Shown here piece by piece: positions 1-10,400 of a stretch of DNA of 31,162 bases. Numbering within the stretch: position 1 is the first letter of the stretch; each line of letters starts with the position of its first letter. The position numbers and the translations under genes are program-made. Origin of the DNA: Lobulomyces angularis (taxonomy: Eukaryota; Chytridiomycota; Chytridiomycetes; Lobulomycetales; Lobulomycetaceae); assembly GCA_027604685.1 (NCBI GenBank), contig JADHYX010000256.1, positions 1 through 31,162 of the forward strand, given 5' to 3'. The notes below the pieces were generated by a model. That model did not search any database. It saw only the letters and a list, made by a program, of their open reading frames with translations, and was not told where the DNA came from.

Positions 1-1
1 T

Positions 2-1873
2 TTTTTAGCGGTAAAAATTCTTAAAGGTATATTGCTAGGAATTGAACAAAGAATTTCCTTAAGAAGTCCTCTTCAGTGTGCTTTATTTAAAATGGAGTCA
101 AAGGTACTTATTTAACCCAAATCAATAAATTTATCAGTTTGTTTTAGACTCACTTGTTTATACAATATTTTTTACGTTTTTTGTTGTCAAATGGGTAAGA
201 TTTAAATTTTTCGGTGCAAAAAAAAACTATCAATATACTAGGATGCAACAGGAAGCTAGTGGATTTGCAAATAAATATCAGTCCTTGGATTACTTTAGCC
301 ATTCATTAGAGCTGCTTTTACATCAAGTTTTAGAGGAAGAATCAGATACACAGAAGTTAAATCTTTTACCAGTTGTTACAGAATTTATTCAAACTAATTT
401 TACCAAAAACTACTTTGATATAATCATAAGATGTGCAAGAAAAAACGAACCTTCGATATGGAATTTCTTTTTTAGTTGTGTTGGTGATATAAAATTAATT
501 TTTCGACAGTGTTTGGATCTAGGTTTACTCAATACAGCGACGAGTAGCCTAAAAATAATTCAAATATTAGAAACAGAATCTGTTAGTGGAAAATTTGCCA
601 CTGAGTTGTTAGATAAAGCTTTATATATGGAAGAATTTGAAATTAGTAGAGAAGTGATAAGATATTTGTCAACAATTGAAGGTATTTAAATTTTTTTTTT
701 TTTTTTCCAATTTTCTATTTGCTCACTGCATTAAATAAAATAAAAGATAGATTACCATATACTGATTTGATTCAAAAAGAAACGAACTTTGAAAAATCTG
801 ATTCCGCTACTCCTATTGATGTTGTGTAATTATATTTTTAAATTTGATTCGGACTTAGTTGACTGTATTTTATTTACTAGTTCTAAGCCAGCCATCAACA
901 CCACTTTTTATCTGGAAGTACTAATCAGCAATCATGCACGAAAGATGGTAGAAAGAGATAGGTGGAGGGCTTTGGGTATATTTTCAAATTCACTTTCATT
1001 TCCAATTGTTCCTTGGCTGCGAAATGAAAGGTTTCTAAAATAATTTTTTTTTTTTTTTTTTCCATAAACTAATATTTTTTAAGTCCAAAAGTTTCATTAC
1101 CATGGAGTACAATTTTATCAAAGTTACATTTACAATTTAATCTTCCTTTGCAAAGTATTTTTTTTAATTCAACACAATTTTTTTTTTAAAAAAAAAAAAA
1201 AAAATTTTTTTTATTGGCTTAGATGATTATACCGTTATTTATAATTGTATGAAACAGGCGCTCACCCCTTCTGGCTTTGCAATAAAGAGAAGAGAAACAG
1301 TTAGTTTTATTTCGCCGAGGGAAAGTGAAGTGAATAGAAGAACCAACAATAATAATTCTGGGTTAAAAATTGTCATTGATCAAAGTTCACGAAAACCATT
1401 CAAATCAAAATCGTTTGCCACATTTGAATCCGACACAGACTCTTCTTTTAGTAATACATTAGAGAGTAACTCATATTTTAAATCAAATGTTAAATCTTTG
1501 CTGGAGATAAGGTATTTTTTTAAAAAATAAAATATCAAAAATGTAAACTTTAACTGATAAAAAAAAAGACAGCTTTTTAAATATATGGAAGAAAGTGGGT
1601 TGATTGAGATGGGAATCATATTTGGAATCATGATAATGGAAATAGAATGGATTTGTTGTAAATTACACGATGATACTTCAGAAACTAAATCCTTAATGAA
1701 AAAATTTGTAGAAGTTACAAAAAACTCGGAATGGTATAATTTATTTATATAAAAAAAAATGGAGTTTTTAATACCTTTTTTTTTTTGCAATTTTTTTTAT
1801 TTCCTATTTTTTTAGTCAAGCGTATCGCCAGTTACATAACTTGGTTATAAATATTATTGCTGAAGGTCAATAA
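2..1873 (+). CDS. RIC1: RIC1 homologue, 3' part (Rab6/Ypt6 exchange factor subunit)
   Basis: The gene is cut by the left edge; 455 residues of its C-terminal part are visible. In yeast and animals RIC1 pairs with RGP1 at the Golgi to activate Ypt6/Rab6 in retrograde traffic. Exons by frame and splice sites: 2-103, 148-194, 242-681, 780-825, 881-1030, 1084-1154, 1223-1511, 1569-1733, 1816-1873. Recognised motifs are GIEQRISL in exon 1 (family G(V/I)xQRxSF), YFSHSLELLLHQVLEEE and RCARKNEPSIWNFFFSCVGD in exon 3, and NHARKMVERDRW in exon 5. These match the conserved RIC1 C-terminal domain in the same order. The last exons give the helical segment found near the family C-terminus. Exons 4 and 9 are the least certain. 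An AG at 7-8 could be an acceptor, so the left end of exon 1 is open. The TAA lies 128 bases from the convergent RCC1-repeat gene. Confidence 0.9.
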
Positions 1874-2001
1874 TATAAAAATTATTTTAATTGTTTTACT
1901 TGCTTAATCCTTACTCTTTTCATTGCGACTGTAAAAATACCCAAAAAAAGTAAAACGTAACTACTAGTTTTTCAAATAAAGCAAAGTTAATAAAAATTTT
2001 A

Positions 2002-3768
2002 TTATAATTTTAAATCTGAATGTTTCTTTTTTTCTGAACATAACAAAATTTCATTAATGCCAACATCAAAATCAATCAATGTCTCCTCACTACTTAAATC
2101 AATTGTTTGATTTTTTTTTGGATTTAATATAGTTAAATCGCCATCACTATTGACAGTAAATTCAAAATGGAAAATTTTTTTTTCATCTATAGAAGAAACT
2201 AAAAGTTGTGTTAAGCCAGTACTAGTGTAACTTCCAACTGATATTTTGGATATCTTTATATTCTTTTCTTCATTATGTGGAATCTTGAAAATTTTAAATT
2301 CTTTGTAGGTGTACATACTGAAATATCGCAATATTCCATCATCTAAATAATATTTAAAATAAAAAAAAAAAAAAAAGAAATACCAGTAAGCAAAAATCCA
2401 ATATCCTCTGCTAGGCATAGTTGCTTAATTTCCCCCAGGTCTGATATATCTAAATTAAGAAAGGGAGGAAACGAATAGATGCTCTCAAGTTCAGGAATTG
2501 AATTATTAAAATAAGGATAGTCAGGCTTCAAATCACGACCATTTTCATTTGAGGAATTATTTGATTTCGTTGCGTTGGAATTTCTATTTATTATCATATT
2601 TTCTATTAGTTTTCGTATCCAACGTTTTTTTTCACCCCTTCGTGAATCATCCAATTTCTGATCTTTCTTTTTTGTAACAAATTTATTACCAAATAATGCT
2701 AACATTTGAATATCTTGATTCACTCTCTTTTTTCCTATGACACCAAATGTAGAATTGTTGTTAAAGGCTCCATAACCTTGTAACTGGTTAAATGGTAAAA
2801 ATCATTTTACAATTTTTTTACTTTTTGATGAGGCTATAAGTTGCGGTACTAATGATAATGCATGTTTAACCAATGCAGGCGAGGTGGACTTTACTTTTTC
2901 ACCAGTATTTGTGTTCAGATATCCTTTAAATGAGATAAAAAAACAATTATTTTTTAAATTATTACCCCAACAATAAACTTCTGTATCAATCTGATTGGCA
3001 TTATTAGGCTTGCAAATCAAAGCAACTGAGTCCCCTCCAGTAGAAATATCTAATACCTTCCTTTGAATCTCTTGAAAAAACAAAACAGGTGTAGGGTTTG
3101 CCTCATAAATTTCATCACCTTTTCCTAACAACCCAGCTCCCCAAGATATAACAACTCCATCCTTTGAGAGTGCCAAGGATGACCAGTTTGTAGTAGCACA
3201 CTTTAAAATCTAGAAATTATTAATAACTACTTTTTACACATAAAAAATTTAAATATTTTTACATCCAAGGCGTTGTCTTCATTAACGTTCTCGTTTTTCA
3301 AACTTGAAAGATCAGCTTTTCCATATAAGAGGTATCCTTTAACCATTGATGGTATAGTTACCTCGTCTTCATCCACTATACAAGAATTTTAGATTAATAT
3401 CGTATGAAGGTCTCTTTGTACCTTCAGAAAAAAATGAAGACGAATCTGCTAACTGACCTTTATTGCTTAAAAATTAAATTTTTATCCAGTTGACTTATTT
3501 GCATACCACACTGACCGTAAAAGTTGCTACCTTACAAAAATTAGAAAACATAGCACAGTTATGTTGCAATACCATAGCTGAACACTCTTCCTCCTTTAGC
3601 TGTACGAACTAAAAATAGTGAATGGAAAACTCCTGATGATATAGAAGAAACTTTAAATTTATCAAAAAAATCAAATTTCTTTAAGATATGATTATCTTTA
3701 TGAAATGTATAAGTATGATATTTAGGGTAACGTGAAAAAAGGTTTCTTTTTATTGCAAAAAAGATCAT
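2002..3768 (-). CDS. RCC1-repeat protein, probably mitochondrial (Fmp25/RCC1L-like)
   Basis: Seven exons (3573-3768, 3507-3530, 3422-3457, 3263-3375, 2822-3209, 2384-2776, 2002-2342) give 496 residues. RCC1-type blades are clear. One is rebuilt across two introns as ISSGVFHSLFL, GRVFSYG and SNFYGQCG; another reads NWSSLALSKDGVVISWGAG; a third contains DISTGGDSVALI followed by VYCWGN. The first 20 or so residues are basic, hydrophobic and free of acidic residues, fitting a mitochondrial presequence. The irregular blades and the long non-repeat C-terminal third fit yeast Fmp25 or animal RCC1L better than nuclear RCC1; that assignment is inference. Exon 2 is only 24 bases and exon 3 only 36, but the reading frame and the G-S-N-x-Y-G-Q motif require both. 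The gene is divergent from the REJ gene at 4418. Confidence 0.82.
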
Positions 3769-3814
3769 TTTTTAAAAAATTTTTCTTTTTTTTATAAAAA
3801 AGTAGTTTTAAATA

Positions 3815-3877
3815 AGATGACTCGTTGAGTTATTCATTGGATAAAGTTGTTTGATTTAGATGACTCGTTGCGTTATT
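3815..3877. repeat. Direct repeat pair with TGACTC core
   Basis: Two copies of a 20-base unit, AGATGACTCGTTG(A/C)GTTATT, lie at 3815-3834 and 3858-3877, 43 bases apart and differing at one position. They sit 47-110 bases upstream of the RCC1-repeat gene start. TGACTC is the core of Gcn4/AP-1 type bZIP sites, so a paired upstream element is possible; that is inference. Confidence 0.7.
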
Positions 3878-4337
3878 TGTTGACCTTTTTGAATTTTTAT
3901 TTGAAGCCATTGTCTGCAAAAAGCTATACTATTGATGCCTTAAGGCTTCCTTCAAAAATGTTAAGATAATAATGCAGACAATATTTAGAGCTGTACTTAT
4001 TGGGTAGTTTTTTACTCTGTATATTACATAGTGAAAATTGTTTATTTTTATTGTCTTTGTCAATAATAACTTTTTCACTAAATTTGTAGCAGATTAAAAT
4101 TAAAGTGCTTATTGTATTGTTATTGAAACTTTTTTATAGTATCTACTTTTAAAAATAAGTATTGCACCTAGTTCAATTAAAAATTAAATATTGATTATAA
4201 TTATAGATCTACATTAATAAATGATATAAATTCACAGTTAGAGTAATTATTAGTAAATTTAGTATTAAACTCATTCTAATTTTAAAAACAAAGTTAATTG
4301 ATTTTTTAATTTTTTTCAGCATATATCATATCAGTTT

Positions 4338-4371
4338 TTTCGTGTGTCTTCTAAATTTAAAAAACACGAAA
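4338..4371. repeat. Inverted repeat, TTTCGTGT / ACACGAAA
   Basis: Perfect 8-base arms at 4338-4345 and 4364-4371 flank an 18-base AT-rich loop. The element ends 46 bases before the REJ gene ATG, so it lies in the probable 5' leader or core promoter. No known motif was assigned. Confidence 0.5.
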
Positions 4372-4417
4372 TAAAATTAGAACAAAAAATTTAAAAAAAA
4401 TAAGTCTCCTTAGATAA

Positions 4418-7400
4418 ATGAAGAAAAAAAAGTTAAGTCTACTTTTTCATTGTTTAGGTATGACTTTTCCATATCTTTATGTGTTGTTGATAATTATTTT
4501 TTTTTATTAGCTATTCAGAGCTTAGTTTCCCAAGAAGTTAATTGGATACATCCAGGAAGTAAAAATGACTTGGAAAGTTCCACCTTAATATTTAAATTTG
4601 AACCGCATATAATTAGCGAGACTTCCAATGCCGAGATTTACCATGTAGATAGAATGCAACCTACAATTAAAAAAAACCCAGATTTAAGTTTAACTACTAC
4701 AGGAGATACTTTTAAACTTGACAAAAATCCTACAGATACAGTAAAGAGCGATTTGCTCTACAAAACAATAGAAACATCTACAATCATCGCTGGATCTGAA
4801 TCTGCTACATTAAAAGAAAATTTAAATGCTTCTGCAAATACAAAATTATTGTCACAGTCAACCGCAACTACAGATATAAATACCATTTATGAAAGCATTT
4901 TGCAAATTGAGGATACAGCAGTCATCCTTCATTTGCCAACAACATCAAGAGACGGAATAGTGTTAGAGACCACAGCACATTCGGTTGACTCCACTATATC
5001 TAAAAGAACAAGGTTCATTAATAATGATGATGTGGGTACCCTAATACCTTCCAAAACAAATTCAGGTATTGTTTTAACAAAAAAAAAACTCATATTTTAT
5101 TTATAGAAACTGTCTTGTTGACAATAAAAAATAATGTTTTTGGTTCTGAAACTCTCTTAGAAACAGCTGTAAAAACTACTTTTATTGAAAATCCACTTTC
5201 AGTAAGTGGAATTTCAGATGGAATTAGCGATAAATCCACAACTAAACCTTCAGAATCTGCCTTTTCTTCCAATAATTTTGATATCAAAAATACTGTAACT
5301 ATAGTCAATAAACCTTTTCAAACAAAAATAACGGAACCCTCATCACCATATAAATTGAAAACTATTTCATCCCAAATAGTTTCTTATAATGAAGCAGATG
5401 CTGTAACTTTGAATTACCAGCATTCATTGCAAACTTCAAGTTTCACAAATGTTTACACATTTGCTGGAACATCATTACTTAATGAAGTTAAATCTTACAA
5501 ATCGGTTGTGGGAAAAAATACAAGGTCAACAAAATTAAACTACGACCAAATTTCTATGAAAATGAGAAGTTCAATAGTTTTAAAGCCGACTAAAACGATG
5601 CCTTTTATGGAATCACCAAAGTTAACTCTTTTACTAATGAACGACTTTTCCACTTCAAACATGCTCGTTTCTCAATTTACTTACTTACCCACTGCTACAG
5701 GCAATACATACTCCACTCTTTTTCAAAATTCTGAAAGTATTGCAAAAAACATAGATTTGCAAACTGATAAATTAACTTCGGAAATAGTTTCTCACACAGT
5801 ATTACACCATTCACATAAATTTACAAACGATCAGACAGAAACAGAGTATTTGAGTACTATTTCTGGACTTCAGCTGGTTGAAATGGCCAGCTCAACCATT
5901 TTGAATACTGAAGTTACCTTTAAAAATCCGATTGAAACACTAAGCAGCAGTTTCACACCGGTTATTGGCTATTACTCTTTACCGGAATCAGTTTTACTTT
6001 TTAGTACTCCGGAGCAGGTTAAGGTTGTTTCTTCCGAAATTGAGGACAAGACCATAACTTTGGTGGAAAGACAAAGCTTGAATCCAACTCCAAAGGAAGG
6101 TGCAACCGAGATTTTTATTTCGAATGATTGGGAAAACAACTTTTCCACTTTTGAATTTGCACTTCCTAAGACAACAGAAAGTAAGTATAAATTTCATAGT
6201 GCTGCAACTACAGATTTGCAAATTTTTACGTCGAATACATTAGAGAAGTCCTACTTATTATCTTCCGAGACAGTGCTCAGCAGCGAAAGTGAAATACACG
6301 CTGTTACAGACTCAACAAGTTTAGAATTTGATAGAATTTCCTCTCTAAATTTTCTAAAATACACATTCGATACTATCATGCGAGAAACTCTTATTACAGA
6401 AATCGATTTTTCAGGTAAAGCATCCATAGTTGTTAATTTTTAATTATTATGTAAAATTCCAGATAGTGACTATACGCAAATAGAAAGTTCTACTGGAGCT
6501 TTCATGCATATAAAAGAAACCAGTTTCCCGTTTATACCAATTAGTACTGGTATCGCAACATTAGATGTCAACAAATTATCTTCCGCGGAAGTATACCCAT
6601 CATCAAGTGTTCCTTACACCGCTTTTGAAGAAGGAGTGCTTATCTCAGAAACTGCTTCACCAATTGAACCAATAAGTACTGGCATTGAGACAATAAATGT
6701 CATTAATTTCTCTGCTGTTGATGAATGGTTCTCATATTTATCCCTTCACACCAACTTCGAAGAGAGAATTTTTTCCACAAAAATAAGTTCAGAATTCACA
6801 TCCTTCAGTATTAACATTTTATCAACGAATATCAATGAGTTATTTTCTACTGAAGAAAGGTTTTCTACAATTTATCCTACTCTAACTTCTGAGGAGAAAA
6901 TTGAATTTACAAAAACAAGTTCAGAATTTACACACTTCAGTATAAACATTGTATCAACAAATATCAATGAATTATCTTCTGCTGAAGAAAGGTATTCGGT
7001 AAATTATCCTACTTTAACTTCTGAGAAGAAAATTGCATCCGCAGAAACTAGTTCACAATTTAACACCGCTAGTACGAACATGGCAACACCAACTATCGAA
7101 AAACTGTCCTCCGTTAATGACGGCCATTCCATATTATATCCTTCTATCTCTTCTACCAAGGTATTTTCTTTCACTGAAACTACTTCTGCTACAATTCCTG
7201 TTATTGCAGATCACACTGGTACAAAAAATTATTTGACTCGGAAATTTTCTTCATCAGATGTTCTTCTACATTTTTCAACTAATGAACCAAGTAAAACTGC
7301 ACATCAGTCACATAATAATCATTTTTCGTCAATTAAATCACACTACCCTGCGACAAAAACAGAAAATTCATCGGAAGATTTGAACTTTGAGACTCACAGC

Positions 7401-10400
7401 AGCAAAAAAGAAACTAAGAGTACCCGAAATGCAGTCTCCAGTTTTCTTCCCCATAGTGTAACCCAAACCAATATTAACTCAGAGACTTGGTCATTATCAG
7501 CAGTTAAGGAACCTACAGCAACTTTTATTGAAGAACAATATAGTTCAGGTATTTACAATGCAAATAGTATCAGATTTAATAAAAAAAATAGAATTTGATT
7601 ATTCCAGAACTGAAAGTGCAATATCGGTGGCTACAACAGTCTTAAACCCTATAAATTTGCTATCCGTCCATCCTAATGTAATTCCAAGGAACATGCACAT
7701 TAACATCACTTTATTTGGAAATGGGTTTCAATTCAATTTTTTTAAAATATATGTTAATGAGATGGAGTTAGAGAATAAGAACTTCAGAATTCATTCTGAC
7801 AACATTATTAATTTTACTCTTGAACCTTCTAATAAACCGATCTATTACTTGCAATTACGAAGTTCTATCTCAAATAGCAATAAAATACCAATTTATACAT
7901 TTGATAATGCCAGAAATGTGACCGTTAACCCATCAACCTTAAATGTTAAAGAAGCTACTTATGTTAAAATTTCAGGACTGCAAAATTTTCCTGACTCTTC
8001 GAGCTCTTGCATTTTTTTAGCGGAAGAATTTGCATGGAGTAGTAAGGCTGTCTATATGGATAATTATTTTTCTTGCATATCTCCAGCTGTACCATATTCC
8101 ACTGATCTTCAAATGAATTTTCAATATTCTAGAGCATTAGAAGAAGAAATTAACGAAGAACTCTTCGCAATTAAGATCGATGATGCACCATCATTTAAAG
8201 TTTTTGAAGAAGCTCCAAAGGTAACTCAGGCAATATTTTCAGATACAGGATCTAGTATTATTGTTAAATTTGACAAGGAATTTTCAATTTCAGCAAATAC
8301 AATTTCAAATGGCTATTTGAGTATATCAGAATACGAATTTCTGAGATGCTCGCAAGTTTTTAATGTTACTAGCTTAAGTTACGGATTAATTCAGAATTCT
8401 GATTCTTCTGAAAACTTCGATTGTGAATTGAGATTAAATGACCCATATAGTTTTTCTTTGCACTTGAATGCTTCCTTTACTTTTAGTACTCCTAGTGTAA
8501 TAGAACCACAGCAATATCTTGGATTGTTGAATAATACAATAACTGCTAAAGGAGCTCTCTATTCCAGGTATTGTATTTTAGTATCTTCTTTCTAATCTTA
8601 TCTTTTAAAATATGCAGAACCTCTTTCGGATCATTTCAAGTTAAAGAGCCGCTGAATATTCCAGTCCCAGTAATATTAATCAATGCACCACAAAAGATAA
8701 GCTCTTGTGTTCATTATGAGATTGTATAATTAAAACATTTATTAATTTTTTAATTGACTTGATATCTGATTGTAATACAGGACTTTTCATCTGTGTATGG
8801 TTCTGGCGGTAGAATTTGGAGAAAAGTTTCCATATCAGTTGTAAAAACGAATATAGAAAGCATGGAGCTTTCAAAATTGGAAGCATTTCTTTCTTCAGAA
8901 TCCAATAAAGTGAAGTTAGGATTAAGTAAATTGTCGTTGAGTCCTGATACGTTAAAGATCGGGGCCTATACATTTGTTGTTAGCTTTGAAAATTTTCTTT
9001 CAGGAACAGCTACCAAAGAGTTTTCTGTGACTCGATTTAATACAACAGATGTACCCTTAATTGTCTTATCAAGTGATAATGGCTACATAAAAGTCCCAAA
9101 TTCCAGATATAATATTTTGAGAGCAGATGCCATACCTTCCTGCGAGATATTAAAACAAATATTTTATAAGTGGACACAAATTGAGGGTCCAATGATTAAC
9201 ATTTCGGCAGAAGCTTCATCCTTACCTATCTTGGCACTAAAGCCATTTAGTATGCAGCCTTTGACGACTTACTGTAATTATAATAAATAAATCTTCTTCG
9301 CAAAATAAATGACAATAAATTATAGCGTTTAAAGTCAGCGTGAATTATGATGGTAGTAGCACCTATGATTTTGAAATTACAATTAAAACAGCAATAGACA
9401 AAATTGATGTTAATCCTGGCCCTTCAAAAATTATTGGGTTGAAAAATAACTTTATGTTGCAACCCCAAGTTGGAAGCGATGGATATAGTCCTATAGATAT
9501 TTCAATTTTTTCTTGCCACTGGGAGTGCAGTATTAATCAGAGAGCCTGTACTTCGAAATTGACAAACGAGACATTAACTTTTGATAAAAGTTGTTCCTTT
9601 CTGAATATCACGGGTCAACTTGATGTGGGGGATTATGCTTTTTCCATTAAAGTAACTAACACTATAACTAATTCTACTGCAGTCGGTATTTGCTTTATTT
9701 CTTTAATCAACGGATTTATACCACAAGTCAATTTATTCGCTTCAAGTATTAAACCTGGGAGAGGTTCTTCATTTTTTATTGAAGGAAAGCCAGAGTTAAA
9801 TACTATCTCTGGCAATCCAACATACTTATGGACTTCTGAATCACAATGCAATGGAATTTCGTATTCAAAAAGTAAGTAAAAATTGAAGAATTACCTACTT
9901 AAATTTTTATAATTTAGTCCCACTAATTAACTTTGAAACTACATTAACTGAACCCAGTAATGCTGTCTTAAAAATAAAACCAAATGTTCTTTTACAAAAA
10001 TCCTACTGTTTCGCTTTAACCGTCTTTGATACTGTAAAAAATGCTTGGGGAAGATCTTTTATAACAATTAAAATTCGTGAATCACCCTCAGGAGGATTGT
10101 GCAGCTTGTCTGACGGCCCAACGATTGGATTTGAATATAGAACCGAATTTTTGTTCAAATGCTTAGGTTTTACAACTGATTTGGAATCATACCCTCTGAA
10201 TTACAATTTTTTTATGAAAACCTTTAATGACACACTTTTAAATTCGTGGATACCAATTCAGTCAAGCTCAAAAGCGTTACTTTCGACAGTATTACCGTCC
10301 GGAAATTTTCTATTAAAAGTGGTAGTATCAGATTCAACCAATTCCCAATTTGATGGAAGCATAATTGAGCCAGTTGTAGTTAAAAAAAACAATTATACAA

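Larger units (their letters stand above)
3769..4417. other. Divergent intergenic region, 649 bases
   Basis: No gene was found. This AT-rich spacer must hold the promoters of the RCC1-repeat gene (left) and the REJ gene (right). It contains an imperfect direct repeat around TGACTCGTTG and a short inverted repeat close to the REJ start; both are listed separately. Confidence 0.6.
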
